Assembly: GCA_900696645.1 (NCBI GenBank)
Contig: CAADGV010000032.1
Coordinates: 1-64,000, forward strand
Direction: 5' to 3'
From: an uncultured Chlorobiota bacterium
Lineage (GTDB): Bacteria; Bacteroidota; Ignavibacteria; UBA10030; UBA6906
DNA: 64,000 nucleotides
Part shown: in pieces, positions 41,181 to 49,891 of the stretch
How the letters are laid out: the number at the start of each line of letters is the position of its first letter
How positions within the stretch are numbered: position 1 is the first letter of the stretch
The notes under the pieces: generated by a model
The model's input: the letters and a program-made list of their open reading frames with translations, nothing else
Told to the model about the DNA's origin: nothing
The model's database searches: none
Program-made: the position numbers and the translations under genes

Positions 41181-41211
41181 TTGATTTCCGCAATGCTTCT
41201 CGGTACATTTC
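41181..41211 (+). promoter_or_regulatory. Candidate Bacteroidota-type promoter for the sorting-domain cluster
   Basis: TTG at 41181-41183 is followed after 20 bases by TACATTTC at 41204-41211. This resembles the -33/-7 pattern (TTG, spacer of about 19-21, TAnnTTTG) with one mismatch, using the same 20-base spacer as the candidate at 231-261. It is about 80 bases upstream of the ATG at 41292. Confidence 0.3.
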
Positions 41212-41291
41212 ATCGGCGAGAAGACCTGAGTGTAGGCATAATCAGGGATGCTTACACCCCTTTGATATGTGATTATTCCAAAGGAGGCACT

Positions 41292-42650
41292 ATGTCTACT
41301 CGGTTCATTCCCCTTGCATTCCTGCTCTTTTCTTTCACCCTCACCACATTTTCACAAGGTTGGCAATCTTTCGGACCTGACTCGACGAACTGGCAGAACG
41401 TTCGGCGCGTGTCGGGGAAGTGGCTTTCGCCGACTGAATACAAACTTGCGGCAGCGTCGGCATACTACGGGATTACCCTCTACTCCCCGTCCACTCAATG
41501 GGATTACAAATTCAAATCCTGGTACGATCCGTTTTGGGGAACGGGAACCTCGTATTTCTATTTCGACTTCTCTCCTTGGGAGCCGAATTTTGCGTTCGGG
41601 TTTACAGGCTATGCGCAAGCATTTACTGAACCCGCGTTTTACATACAACGTGTTTCACTTGCGCCGAACCCTCTCTTTTCAGAGTTGCCTGCAGCAGGAT
41701 GCTGGGTCACTCCGCTTGGGTTGCTCTTTCCGCCTCAATCCGATTCACTTGTCTTCGCTTCAGTATGCGGTTTGCATCGCAGCAGCAACCGCGGAATGAC
41801 GTGGGATACAGTCGCCGGTTACTCTTGGGGTGTATCGTTCGCAAAACTTCTTGGGATGAACAAAACGCTCGGTCATATTCTCTACAAAAGCGACATGACG
41901 CAGACATACCAAGCGCATGTGTATCGATCAACGAACCGGGGAAGGAATTGGGATTCCATCTTTACAGCAAACGTACCACACATGCAGTATCCCGAAGAGT
42001 CGCCGTACAGCGTGATCGCAACCGGAGATACTATTCTTGTTGCAGTCCAGACTACGGTGTTCGACACCTCGCGCAACATCGGCATATTCAGGTCAACCAA
42101 CGGAGGGAGTTCATGGACACATGTGTACGCAAACAAACGCGTCGTCGGGATTGCAGAATCGAACGTCTCCCCCAACACACTCTTCGCCGCGTCGGAGGCG
42201 GGAATACTCAAGTCAACCGACTGGGGCGCGACGTGGTTTGCGTACAACAACGGCCTGCCGACAACGAGACTGACTAGCCTCCTGCTCAGCCCGTATTCAG
42301 ACACAATGTTCGTCTCGACCGAAACCCACGGCGTGCTGAAGGTGTGGGGTTTCCTGACGGATGTTGCGGAGAAAAATGTTGTGCCTGCAAGATTTGAGTT
42401 GATGCAGAATTATCCAAACCCGTTTAATCCTGCAACAATTATCAGATTCCAAATCCCAAATTCCAATCACGTAACTCTCAAAGTCTACGACCTGCTCGGC
42501 AGAGAAGTGGAGACGTTGGTGGATGAGGAAAAACACGCCGGGAATCACGAAGTGACTTGGAATGCGGCTGAATTTGCCAGTGGCATTTACTTCTATCAAT
42601 TGAAAGCCGGAGGCTATAATGCGACAAGAAAGATGTTTCTCATCCGGTAG
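41292..42650 (+). CDS. Secreted BNR/sialidase-type propeller protein with T9SS sorting domain
   Basis: A 452-residue protein; AAGGAGG at 41281-41287 supports the ATG at 41292, although the frame is open from 41172. After the signal peptide (TLTTFSQ) the body has BNR-type repeats: YRSTNRGRNWDSI, FRSTNGGSSWTHV and LKSTDWGATWFAYNNGLP. The C-terminus is a full sorting module: QNYPNPFNPAT, then IIRFQIPNSNHV, LKVYDLLGREVETLVDEEK and ASGIYFYQLKAGG. It is the first of three adjacent plus-strand sorting-domain genes, and the next one overlaps its last 32 bases. The module DNA is nearly the same as in the third gene of the set. Confidence 0.9.
   Translation: MSTRFIPLAFLLFSFTLTTFSQGWQSFGPDSTNWQNVRRVSGKWLSPTEYKLAAASAYYGITLYSPSTQWDYKFKSWYDPFWGTGTSYFYFDFSPWEPNFAFGFTGYAQAFTEPAFYIQRVSLAPNPLFSELPAAGCWVTPLGLLFPPQSDSLVFASVCGLHRSSNRGMTWDTVAGYSWGVSFAKLLGMNKTLGHILYKSDMTQTYQAHVYRSTNRGRNWDSIFTANVPHMQYPEESPYSVIATGDTILVAVQTTVFDTSRNIGIFRSTNGGSSWTHVYANKRVVGIAESNVSPNTLFAASEAGILKSTDWGATWFAYNNGLPTTRLTSLLLSPYSDTMFVSTETHGVLKVWGFLTDVAEKNVVPARFELMQNYPNPFNPATIIRFQIPNSNHVTLKVYDLLGREVETLVDEEKHAGNHEVTWNAAEFASGIYFYQLKAGGYNATRKMFLIR
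42446..42466 (+). repeat. 21-base sequence shared exactly with 45207-45227
   Basis: The DNA coding for the FQIPNSN stretch of the sorting module (core TTCCAAATCCCAAATTCCAA) is identical in the first and third genes of the cluster. The flanking codons are also close, so this reflects recent duplication or gene conversion of the sorting cassette. The wording of the repeat resembles AAATTCC-type dispersed repeats. Confidence 0.7.
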
Positions 42651-44157
42651 AGCAGCCTCCATTGTTTGCTCTTTGTGCTGCACATTGTTTGTTTTCAGCG
42701 GCGGGTACGCGCAAAACGGTTGGACAATCCCCGTTGTGATCAGCCGGGATTCCATCAGTGAGCGGCACCCGACATTTGCCAACTATAGGTTCAACTACGG
42801 TATCATGCAGCCCGCGGAGGAGGCTCTGGCGTTTGTCCGTAACAACAGGAATATCTGCGTGCGCCGGACACGCAACAATGCGACAGAGTGGTCGGATACA
42901 CTTTTCTGCGTGCCGAATGATTCTGCCGCCTATGCCAACCCGACCATCACCTACACTAAAGTTCCCGGCACACAACGTTGGATGCTTATTCTCGCTTGGG
43001 AAAGCGACGAGTACCCGATGCCCGGCGCAATTCTCATGTTTACCACATGGGATAATGGAGTGTGGAATCAACAGTCGCCTATCACGCTCGACTTTGCAGG
43101 CGATCGCAATCCGCATCTTGCGCCGCATGATAGCGGTGCCGGAATTGTCTGGGAACGCCGTGGACGAATTATGTACTCTCGTTATGCCGCAGGCGTCTGG
43201 TCATGGCCCGAATACGTCACGCCAGCCGGCGATTCGCTCAATTCAAATCCCAAACTCACATACGATAATGCACGCCCGGTTGTCGTCTGGACAAAGCGGA
43301 AGACTCCTGACACCACCTATGCAATCTACTGTTCAACAAAACTCGGAAGTGCTTGGCGGCAGCCGGACACGCTTGTCTATTCCGGCGATAACAGGCAGCC
43401 GTCCTTCTTCAAACCACAAACTCCATGGAGTACCCTCGCAGTCTGCTGGAGCAGGGCTTACGGAACGTACAGGGTTGCCGTATCGAGGGAGCTTAGTTTT
43501 GTTAACGATTCACTCCGACTCGGAGGGATTGAGACACTTTCGCCCTATCAGGCTCAAGGAGTTAATTCATCGCCTGCAGTAAACAACACGCCGATTCCCA
43601 TTACCACTCAATCCACTCCGCTGACCTGGAATATTGCCAGCACGTGGCAAACCGACTCACCGACTTTGGGCAATGGAATAGCCGTTTCATCTTGGGCAGG
43701 GGTGGTAACATCAACATTCAGTCCGCCAGCTCTCACAACATACCATAATCCGGATATCTCTCCCGGAGTATGGTCATATCCCTACGTTCGGTTTTGGGTA
43801 GCGTGGGAAGGTGTTGCCAACAACGTATGGAAACTCTACGGATCAGTCTTGTCTGTGATGATCACTGAGGTTCAGGAACATGAAGAAAAGCCTACTACGT
43901 ACGGATTGTACCAAAACTATCCAAACCCGTTCAACCCGAGTACAACAATCGGATTCCAGATTACTGATTACGGATTTGTGACGCTCAAGGTGTATGACCT
44001 GCTCGGCAGAGAAGTGGCGATGCTGGTGAATGAGGAGATGGGGCCGGGAAGGTATGAGAGAATCTTCTATGCGGAAGGGTTGGCGAGCGGAATATACATC
44101 TATCGACTGCAAGCAGGGCATTTAACGATCTCTCGAAAAATGATCCTCCTTCAATAA
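42619..44157 (+). CDS. Secreted protein with T9SS sorting domain
   Basis: A 512-residue protein; GGAGG lies 6 bases upstream of the ATG at 42619, inside the preceding gene's last 32 bases. A signal peptide (ending FSGGYAQ) is followed by a body of strand-rich repeats, including PTFANYRFNYGIM, AGDRNPHLAPHDSG and DTTYAIYCSTKLGSAWRQPD. This resembles exo-alpha-sialidase-like propellers without an intact catalytic set. The C-terminus is a complete sorting module: QNYPNPFNPSTTI, LKVYDLLGREVAMLVN, LASGIYIYRLQAGH, KMILLQ. The ligand is unknown. The overlap with the upstream gene indicates coupled translation. Confidence 0.88.
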   Translation: MRQERCFSSGRAASIVCSLCCTLFVFSGGYAQNGWTIPVVISRDSISERHPTFANYRFNYGIMQPAEEALAFVRNNRNICVRRTRNNATEWSDTLFCVPNDSAAYANPTITYTKVPGTQRWMLILAWESDEYPMPGAILMFTTWDNGVWNQQSPITLDFAGDRNPHLAPHDSGAGIVWERRGRIMYSRYAAGVWSWPEYVTPAGDSLNSNPKLTYDNARPVVVWTKRKTPDTTYAIYCSTKLGSAWRQPDTLVYSGDNRQPSFFKPQTPWSTLAVCWSRAYGTYRVAVSRELSFVNDSLRLGGIETLSPYQAQGVNSSPAVNNTPIPITTQSTPLTWNIASTWQTDSPTLGNGIAVSSWAGVVTSTFSPPALTTYHNPDISPGVWSYPYVRFWVAWEGVANNVWKLYGSVLSVMITEVQEHEEKPTTYGLYQNYPNPFNPSTTIGFQITDYGFVTLKVYDLLGREVAMLVNEEMGPGRYERIFYAEGLASGIYIYRLQAGHLTISRKMILLQ

Positions 44158-44175
44158 AATGAGAAGGGAATAGGT

Positions 44176-45411
44176 ATGATCAAGTTTGCTATAGTCGCTT
44201 TATCGAGCTTGATGATTCTGGACAACGCATCAGCCCAAACCGGTTGGGTACGGCAAACAAGCGGAACATCAAACTACCTGTATTCCGTCTATTTCGTCTC
44301 CCCCACCACCGGTTGGGTTGTGGGGCAAGCGGGGACGATTCTCAAAACAACCAACTCGGGAATCATCTGGTCGCCCCAGTCAAGCGGCACAACGAACTTC
44401 CTTTACTCTGTTTTCTTCATCGACGCCAACACAGGCTGGACTGTCGGGCAGAACGGCACAATACGCAAAACAACAAACGCCGGAGCGGTATGGTCTCCGC
44501 AGTCCAGCGGCTCCAGTGAGTATCTCTATTCCGTAACATTCACTGATATGTCGAATGGCGTAATCGTCGGCAGCAACGGGCTTGTCCTGCGAACTGCCGA
44601 CGGCGGCGCGCAATGGAGTCCTGTACACACGGGCATATCAAACACGCTCAGCACAGTAAACTTCCCCATCTCCGCAACATCGCTTGTTGGGTATGCCGTA
44701 GGCGGCAGCGTATCGGAAAGTACTGTGTTGCGAACCACCGACGCGGGAGTTACCTGGACTCCGCAGGATGCAGGGACAAGCAACTGGCTGTTCGGCGTTC
44801 ATTTCACCGACCTGCAAACCGGCTGGGCGGTGGGCGTTAACGGGGCTATCAGGCATACAACGGACGGCGGACAAATGTGGTTGCCGCAGTCAAGTGGTAC
44901 GGTCGAGCGTCTCGTCGGGACTCACTTCCCTGCTCCCAATACAGGATGGGCGGTCGGGTTTGCGGGCACAATTCTGAAGACGGAAAATGGAGGGAACGAA
45001 TGGATTCCGCAGACGAGCGGCGTCACGAACAACCTCTGGTCTGTTTTCTTCTTGGATTCAAACACAGGGTGGGCCGCAGGATGGAACGGAACAATCCTGC
45101 ACACGCGAACGGGCGGAACGACGTCGGTTGCCGAGAAGAGTCAACCTGCGGAGTTTGTGTTGGAGCAGAACTATCCCAACCCGTTTAATCCGAGTACAAA
45201 TATCAAATTCCAAATCCCAAATTCCAACCATGTGTCTCTCAAGGTCTTCGACCTGCTCGGCAGAGAAGTGGCGACGTTGGTGAATGAGGAAAAGCACCCA
45301 GGCACTTACACCGTACAATGGGAGGCATCGGAACTTGCAGGTGGCGTTTACGTTTACCGATTGACTGCAATCGGATTTCAGCAAGCAAGAAAACTTTTAC
45401 TGCTTCGATAA
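44176..45411 (+). CDS. Seven-bladed YCF48/HCF136-like propeller with T9SS sorting domain
   Basis: A 411-residue protein. After the signal peptide (ending NASAQ) come seven repeats of about 41 residues, each of the form Q-S-G-T-x-N-x-L-x-S-V-x-F-x-D-x-N-T-G-W-x-V-G-x-N-G-T-I-x-x-T-T-x-x-G-x-x-W. Examples are SGTSNYLYSVYF, SGTTNFLYSVFF, SGVTNNLWSVFF and GWTVGQNGTIRKTT. Seven such units match the propeller of photosystem II assembly factor-like proteins. The sorting module follows: QNYPNPFNPSTNIKF, LKVFDLLGREVATLVNEEK and LAGGVYVYRLTA. A strong terminator ends the cluster of three. Confidence 0.92.
   Translation: MIKFAIVALSSLMILDNASAQTGWVRQTSGTSNYLYSVYFVSPTTGWVVGQAGTILKTTNSGIIWSPQSSGTTNFLYSVFFIDANTGWTVGQNGTIRKTTNAGAVWSPQSSGSSEYLYSVTFTDMSNGVIVGSNGLVLRTADGGAQWSPVHTGISNTLSTVNFPISATSLVGYAVGGSVSESTVLRTTDAGVTWTPQDAGTSNWLFGVHFTDLQTGWAVGVNGAIRHTTDGGQMWLPQSSGTVERLVGTHFPAPNTGWAVGFAGTILKTENGGNEWIPQTSGVTNNLWSVFFLDSNTGWAAGWNGTILHTRTGGTTSVAEKSQPAEFVLEQNYPNPFNPSTNIKFQIPNSNHVSLKVFDLLGREVATLVNEEKHPGTYTVQWEASELAGGVYVYRLTAIGFQQARKLLLLR
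45207..45227 (+). repeat. Second copy of the 21-base sorting-cassette sequence
   Basis: Identical to 42446-42466. Together the two indicate recent exchange or duplication of the sorting cassette between the outer genes of the cluster. Confidence 0.7.
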
Positions 45412-45433
45412 TCGTCATTCAATCCTCAACCAT

Positions 45434-45474
45434 AAAGAGTCCGTGCCCTCAACACGGACTCTTTTTCTTTTCCC
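45434..45474 (+). terminator. Rho-independent terminator after the propeller cluster
   Basis: AAAGAGTCCGTG at 45434-45445 pairs perfectly with CACGGACTCTTT at 45453-45464 over a 7-base loop, followed by TTTTT, C and TTTT to about 45471. It ends the transcript of the three sorting-domain genes. Confidence 0.92.
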
Positions 45475-45560
45475 CCTTTGCATCTTCCCCCCTAAAATCC
45501 GACCTTAATACTGCTCGCAATTGCTTATCTATACTAACCCCAATAAACAACGAGGTTATG

Positions 45561-47642
45561 ATGCCTGTACGCCAATGCCTGCTTATGCTACTAATTGTAT
45601 GTCTTTTTCTCATTCCCGCCATTTCCTCTTCTCAATCCGACACAACAACGCCTCTGTTTACACACGAGGATTTGTGGCTGATGAAGCGTGTCGGAAATCC
45701 CATGCCGAGTCCGGATGGAAAGTGGGTGTTGTTTTCATTGACTGAGCCTTCGTACGACGAGAAAGACCAACGGTCGGATCTCTGGATTGTCGCATCCGAC
45801 GGCAAATCGAAACCTCGCCAGATCACATTCAGTCTCGCCGGAGAAGGTGGCATGGCATGGAGTCCGGATAGCAGAAAGATTGCTTTCACGGCAAAACGTG
45901 AGGGGGATGAAGTTGCGCAGGTGTATATTCTGAATTTCGCCGAAGGAGGCGAAGCGATGCGGTTTACGAATCTCTCAACCGGTGCCGGATCGCCTCAATG
46001 GCGACCCGACGGCAAAGCTATTCTCTTCACGAGCAGCGTTTATCCCGGCGGGGACAATGACAGTCTAAACAAGAAAATCGCCGCCGACCGGAAGGCACGC
46101 AAGTACAAGGCGCGAGTGTACGAAGGCTTCCCGATCCGCAATTGGGATAGATGGTTGGAGGATACAAAGACCCACCTGTTTGTCCAATCGCTTGATGAGG
46201 GCGCAAAAGCGAAGGATATTCTTGCAGGAACGAAGCTCTCAAACGAGCCCGGCTACGCAGGTGGAAGCGCCATTTGGTCGCCGGACGGCTCGAGCATCAT
46301 ATTTTCAGCAACAACAAAGAGACACACTGCCGCGTACGCTGAAGTGAATTATCATTTGTGGATGATGCCTGCGACGGGCGGCGAGCCGAAACAACTCACT
46401 CCCGATAACGGCAGTTATGGCAATCCCGCCTTCTCTCCGGACGGGAAGACACTTTACTGCCTTTTCAGTCCCGCAAACAACTGGGTCTACAATCATACGC
46501 GCATAGCAAAACTCACGTGGCCTGCAGTCGGCCAGCCCGCTGTATTGACGGAGAAATTCGACCGATCGGTTGGCAGCTACGCCATCTCCCCAGATAACAG
46601 AACCATTTACTTTCTTGCGGAAGAAGCGGGACACGAAAAGCTGTTCACAATTCCGGCTTCGGGTGGAGATGTAAAGCTGGCTTTCGACATGACTGCGGGC
46701 GTGTACACAGGACTCGCAATCCCGGAAAAGACATCAAACACGATGTTGTTCGGTAAATGGGAAAGTGCAACGTCACCCGCCGAGATCGTCGCCATCGATC
46801 TCAAAAACAAAACACACCGGTTTCTGACATCATTCACAACTGCAAAAACAAAGGAATTGAATCTGCCGCCGCTTCGGCATTTCTGGTTTACCAACAAAGA
46901 GGGAATGAGGGTTCACAGTATGCTCGTCGTGCCGCCGGGATTTGATGAATCGAAGAAGTATCCGTTGGTGGTGATGGTGCATGGCGGGCCGCATAATATG
47001 TGGCGTGATTATTTCTTTTTGAGATGGAATTACCATTTGCTCGCAACTCCGGGGTATGTATTGCTGTTAACCGACTATCGCGGCTCAACCGGTTACGACG
47101 AGAAGTTTGCGCAGGCTATTCAAGGCGATCCTTTTGTAGGCCCGGCGGCTGATATTCATCAGGGAATTGACGAGGCATTGCGCCTCTACAAATTCCTCGA
47201 CTCGACAAAAATCGCTGCAATGGGCGCCAGTTACGGCGGCCACATGGTGAACTGGTTTCAAGGAACAACCGATCGTTTCAAATGCTTCGTGAGTCATGCC
47301 GGTCTCATCAATCTCGAATCGCAATGGGGAACAAGCGACGTGATCTACCATCGTGAAGTCGGCAGCGGCGGACCGGTGTGGGAACAAGGCGAAGTCTGGC
47401 GAAAGCAGAATCCTGCCCGTTATGCAGCAAACTTCAAAACGCCTGTGTTGGTGAGTGTTGGAGAAAATGACTTTCGCGTTCCCCTCAACCAGTCGTTGGA
47501 ATACTGGAGCTATTTGCAGCGCCTTCAGGTGCCGAGCAAGCTGGTTGTATTCCCGGAGGAGAACCACTGGATCATGAAGGGCGAGAACAGCAAGTTCTAC
47601 TACAGCGAGCTGAAAGATTGGCTGGGCAAGCATCTTAAGTAA
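45561..47642 (+). CDS. S9-family prolyl-oligopeptidase-type serine peptidase
   Basis: A 693-residue secreted peptidase. I start it at the ATG at 45561, which GAGG precedes by 5 bases; an adjacent ATG at 45558 is in frame. The signal peptide ends around ISSSQ. Next come PD40/WD-type propeller repeats (SPDGKWVLFS, WSPDSRKIAF, FSPDGKTLYC, SPDNRTIYF), then an alpha/beta hydrolase domain. The catalytic Ser557 lies in GASYGGHM, the Asp in VGENDFRVP and the His in EENHWIM. The set matches DPP IV/acylaminoacyl-peptidase-type S9 enzymes that trim peptides outside the cytoplasm. No sorting module is present, so it is probably periplasmic. Confidence 0.92.
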   Translation: MPVRQCLLMLLIVCLFLIPAISSSQSDTTTPLFTHEDLWLMKRVGNPMPSPDGKWVLFSLTEPSYDEKDQRSDLWIVASDGKSKPRQITFSLAGEGGMAWSPDSRKIAFTAKREGDEVAQVYILNFAEGGEAMRFTNLSTGAGSPQWRPDGKAILFTSSVYPGGDNDSLNKKIAADRKARKYKARVYEGFPIRNWDRWLEDTKTHLFVQSLDEGAKAKDILAGTKLSNEPGYAGGSAIWSPDGSSIIFSATTKRHTAAYAEVNYHLWMMPATGGEPKQLTPDNGSYGNPAFSPDGKTLYCLFSPANNWVYNHTRIAKLTWPAVGQPAVLTEKFDRSVGSYAISPDNRTIYFLAEEAGHEKLFTIPASGGDVKLAFDMTAGVYTGLAIPEKTSNTMLFGKWESATSPAEIVAIDLKNKTHRFLTSFTTAKTKELNLPPLRHFWFTNKEGMRVHSMLVVPPGFDESKKYPLVVMVHGGPHNMWRDYFFLRWNYHLLATPGYVLLLTDYRGSTGYDEKFAQAIQGDPFVGPAADIHQGIDEALRLYKFLDSTKIAAMGASYGGHMVNWFQGTTDRFKCFVSHAGLINLESQWGTSDVIYHREVGSGGPVWEQGEVWRKQNPARYAANFKTPVLVSVGENDFRVPLNQSLEYWSYLQRLQVPSKLVVFPEENHWIMKGENSKFYYSELKDWLGKHLK

Positions 47643-47974
47643 GCAGTCATAGGATGACAGTTCCTGCAGTTGGCGGGGACTGTTATTTGAAGATTCCCAA
47701 AGACGAAAAGATAAAGAATAGCCACAAAGGCTCGAAGACACCAAGAATTAACGAAGAAAACCATTCCTGATTGATCGAAGAACTTTCTCGTACCTCGGGA
47801 TCGGCACGCACAAAACCGAAAAGAGCTTTGCGAAACCTTAGAGTCTTGGCGACTTCGGGCAAGCCTTTTTAGGTTTTTGATTTGTGGCATCTCCATGGAC
47901 TGTTATCCTTTGCATTTCTCCCCTCTCATGGCTATTTTACATCATGCTCACGAACAACCTTCTCCCTGATATAA
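47643..47974. other. 332-base region without a gene
   Basis: It lies between the S9 peptidase and the DUF2752 gene. The middle is the degenerate palindromic element at 47719-47888. I see no coding frame with a ribosome site and no RNA gene; the promoter for the DUF2752-TM2 pair should be near its end. Confidence 0.55.
47719..47888. repeat. Degenerate copy of the dispersed palindromic repeat
   Basis: TAGCCACAAAGG begins a left arm that resembles the repeats at 30799 and 33785 (shared GCCACA, then GA/AC-rich units). GCCACAAA at 47721-47728 pairs with TTTGTGGC at 47881-47888. Inside, CGAAGACACCAAGA at 47733-47746 pairs with TCTTGGCGACTTCG at 47843-47856, 12 of 14. The larger loop and the mismatches suggest an old copy. 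Confidence 0.55.
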
Positions 47975-48304
47975 ATGCCACATCTCCGTCGCATTCTGGG
48001 TCAATTGCCTCTTGAGTTGATGTTTTGGGTTGCGGCACTTGTCTATCTCGCCGCAATCAATCCTGATGGCAACGGGCTACCGACGTTTTGTGTTCTCAAG
48101 GCGCTCGGAATTACGTTCTGTCCGGGTTGCGGCCTCGGGTCATCTATTTCGCATGCCCTTCACGGCGAGTATATTATTTCACTGCGACACCACCCGCTTG
48201 GCCTTTTTGCGCTGATTGTGATCATCCATCGCGTATTCACTCTCACAACGTTGTTGCTCAAATCAATTCCCCACCAACCAATGAAAGGATACACCAATGC
48301 CTAA
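47975..48304 (+). CDS. DUF2752 membrane protein
   Basis: A 109-residue protein with three hydrophobic segments. The hallmark is FCPGCGLGSSISHALHG, the CPxCGxxSxx block of DUF2752, preceded by INPDGNGLPTFCVLKALG. Members occur with TM2-domain proteins in Bacteroidota, as here; the next gene overlaps by 8 bases. The conserved cysteines might bind a metal or form a disulfide. The function is not known. Confidence 0.88.
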   Translation: MPHLRRILGQLPLELMFWVAALVYLAAINPDGNGLPTFCVLKALGITFCPGCGLGSSISHALHGEYIISLRHHPLGLFALIVIIHRVFTLTTLLLKSIPHQPMKGYTNA

Positions 48305-48650
48305 CATAATGCAGTTACTTCCCGAAATCGACGGCGAAGAAATGATGTACCTGCAGAACATGATGAAAGACTACACTGACCAGCAGGCACAACAGTTTGC
48401 GATGATGTATCGCACCCGGCGGCGTGATCCGCAGACAATCCTGCTTGTCACCATCGTCGGGTTTCTTGGGATTGCAGGAATCCAACGCTTCATGACGGAT
48501 CAGATCGGCATGGGGATTCTCTATTTCTTTACCGTCGGACTCTGTTTCATCGGAACGATTGTTGACCTCATCAACCACAAGAAGATTGCAATCGAGTACA
48601 ATCAGACCCAGGCCCAGCAGATTGCGATGATGGTGAAATCGAGTACCTGA
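48297..48650 (+). CDS. TM2-domain protein
   Basis: A 117-residue protein; AAGGA lies upstream, within the preceding gene. A cytoplasmic helical N-terminus (MMKDYTDQQAQQFAMMYRTRR) is followed by the TM2 pair. The first helix is ILLVTIVGFLGIAGIQRF, and the second is MGILYFFTVGLCFIGTIVDLI, with the conserved G-x-QRFMTDQIGMGILYF bridge. A short charged tail repeats the N-terminal QAQQ(F/I)AMM motif. The TM2 family has no settled role. Co-expressed with the DUF2752 gene. Confidence 0.9.
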   Translation: MPNIMQLLPEIDGEEMMYLQNMMKDYTDQQAQQFAMMYRTRRRDPQTILLVTIVGFLGIAGIQRFMTDQIGMGILYFFTVGLCFIGTIVDLINHKKIAIEYNQTQAQQIAMMVKSST

Positions 48651-48732
48651 TGTTTCTTTCTACACATTCAAAGTCAAGAATCTGCAGATCCCCTCTGCAG
48701 ATTTTTGATTTTATGCAAGGTGTATCCTGGTT

Positions 48733-49176
48733 TTGAACTACCATAGTGAGCTTTCACGGATACACTGGCACGAGCTTGCGACCGTGATCGAGAGAGCGCC
48801 TCTGGGCAAACGGGATCCGGACTTTGTCGAGAAGACGTACCGAGGAAGCTACGTATACTGCTTTGTTGAGGATAACGGGAAACTGATTGGCGCGGGCAGA
48901 GCCATTTCTGACGGCGTGTCGAACTCGGCAATCTACGATGTTGTCGTTCTTCCGGAATACCAGGGCAAGGGCATCGGCAAATCGATTGTACAGTACTTAT
49001 TAGATCGATTGCCCCGCCGTTCCGTTCTACTTGTCAGCGCACCAAAACAGGAGGATTTTTACCGGAAACTCGGGTTTCACAAACTAAAGACTGCATATCT
49101 GCGTCATGAAGAAATCGAGCGGTGGATAAGCGAAGGGTACATTGAGGAGAAGCCATCCCGCCATCATATCGAATGA
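48733..49176 (+). CDS. GNAT-family N-acetyltransferase
   Basis: A 147-residue acetyltransferase. The frame starts with TTG at 48733 (NYHSELSRIHW), as no ATG is available near it. The acetyl-CoA loop is VVLPEYQGKGIGKSIVQYLL, with QGKGIG as the pyrophosphate-binding motif, and the fold ends with FYRKLGFHKL. The substrate is unknown. Its stop overlaps the next gene's ATG as ATGA at 49173-49176. Confidence 0.85.
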   Translation: MNYHSELSRIHWHELATVIERAPLGKRDPDFVEKTYRGSYVYCFVEDNGKLIGAGRAISDGVSNSAIYDVVVLPEYQGKGIGKSIVQYLLDRLPRRSVLLVSAPKQEDFYRKLGFHKLKTAYLRHEEIERWISEGYIEEKPSRHHIE

Positions 49177-49766
49177 ACGAGCTGCGGATACAGATCGCCC
49201 GATGGATTTCCGTCGTCGGCCATCCGTTTCTTTTGATGCCGGTTCTCACCGGGATTATCGCCTATCATGTTCTTCCGCCGCCACAGGCACTTGTTGCGAT
49301 AGTCGTTGCGCTTGGTGTTGTGATTGTGCCGGCTGCACTGTACACCATCTATCGGGTTCGCAAAGGAACCTGGGGTGATCTTGACGTCTCCGATCAACAA
49401 CAGCGGGGACAATTCTACAACATTCTTCTTCCGTTGCTTCTGATCATCACAGTTGTTGCAACGCTCGCCGATGTGCCTCCGGCTATTCCCCTTGGAGCCG
49501 GGGGAATCATTGCACTAGTAGGCTTGGCTCACTTCATCAATTCACGGGTGAAGGTTTCGTTACACACGGGCTTCGGGTTTTTCGTGGCACTGACTCTCTT
49601 TTTGATAAGATCTGATATCGCATTTGCGGTACTGATTCTCGCTTGTTTCATCGGGTGGTCACGGATCGTACTTGGCCGTCACTCAGTCCGTGAAGTACTG
49701 CTTGGCGGTGGACTCGGATTTGTTGTAGCAGGCGCATTGGTAGTCGCGCTGCGGATGTTGAATTAA
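49173..49766 (+). CDS. PAP2-like membrane phosphatase homologue
   Basis: A 197-residue protein with about six membrane segments. It shows a reduced PAP2 phosphatase signature: KVSLHTGFGFF in place of the usual PSGH block, and GWSRIVLGRHSVREVLLGG, which is the third motif (SRxxxxxHxxxD-like, with Glu in place of Asp). The first K/RP motif is not obvious, though DVSDQQQRGQFY precedes. It could act on a lipid phosphate, or be catalytically weak. The start overlaps the GNAT gene by four bases. Confidence 0.75.
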   Translation: MNELRIQIARWISVVGHPFLLMPVLTGIIAYHVLPPPQALVAIVVALGVVIVPAALYTIYRVRKGTWGDLDVSDQQQRGQFYNILLPLLLIITVVATLADVPPAIPLGAGGIIALVGLAHFINSRVKVSLHTGFGFFVALTLFLIRSDIAFAVLILACFIGWSRIVLGRHSVREVLLGGGLGFVVAGALVVALRMLN

Positions 49767-49891
49767 CCCGCAAGGATTTTCTTGCGGAGATATCGCAAAG
49801 ATGTATGAGGATGTGAACGATTTTCATTTGAAGTATCCGAAGCTGCCGGAATAATAGCAGCACCATCAAGACGATAACGAACAGATTCATC

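Larger units (their letters stand above)
40840..41291. other. 452-base intergenic region with palindromes and a candidate promoter
   Basis: No gene is seen. It separates argF (minus) from the sorting-domain gene at 41292 (plus). The half near argF holds the palindromes at 40889-40906 and 40907-40954. The half near 41292 has a promoter-like site at 41181-41211 and the ribosome site AAGGAGG at 41281-41287. The middle is unremarkable and I see no RNA gene. Confidence 0.6.

Noticed and set aside
41172-41291. Longer start for the 41292 gene
   Set aside because: The extension has no ribosome site and covers the promoter region; AAGGAGG precedes 41292.
44240-45120. Evenly spaced repeats that might suggest a CRISPR array
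   Set aside because: They are in-frame, about 123-base units coding for propeller blades, with no spacer structure.
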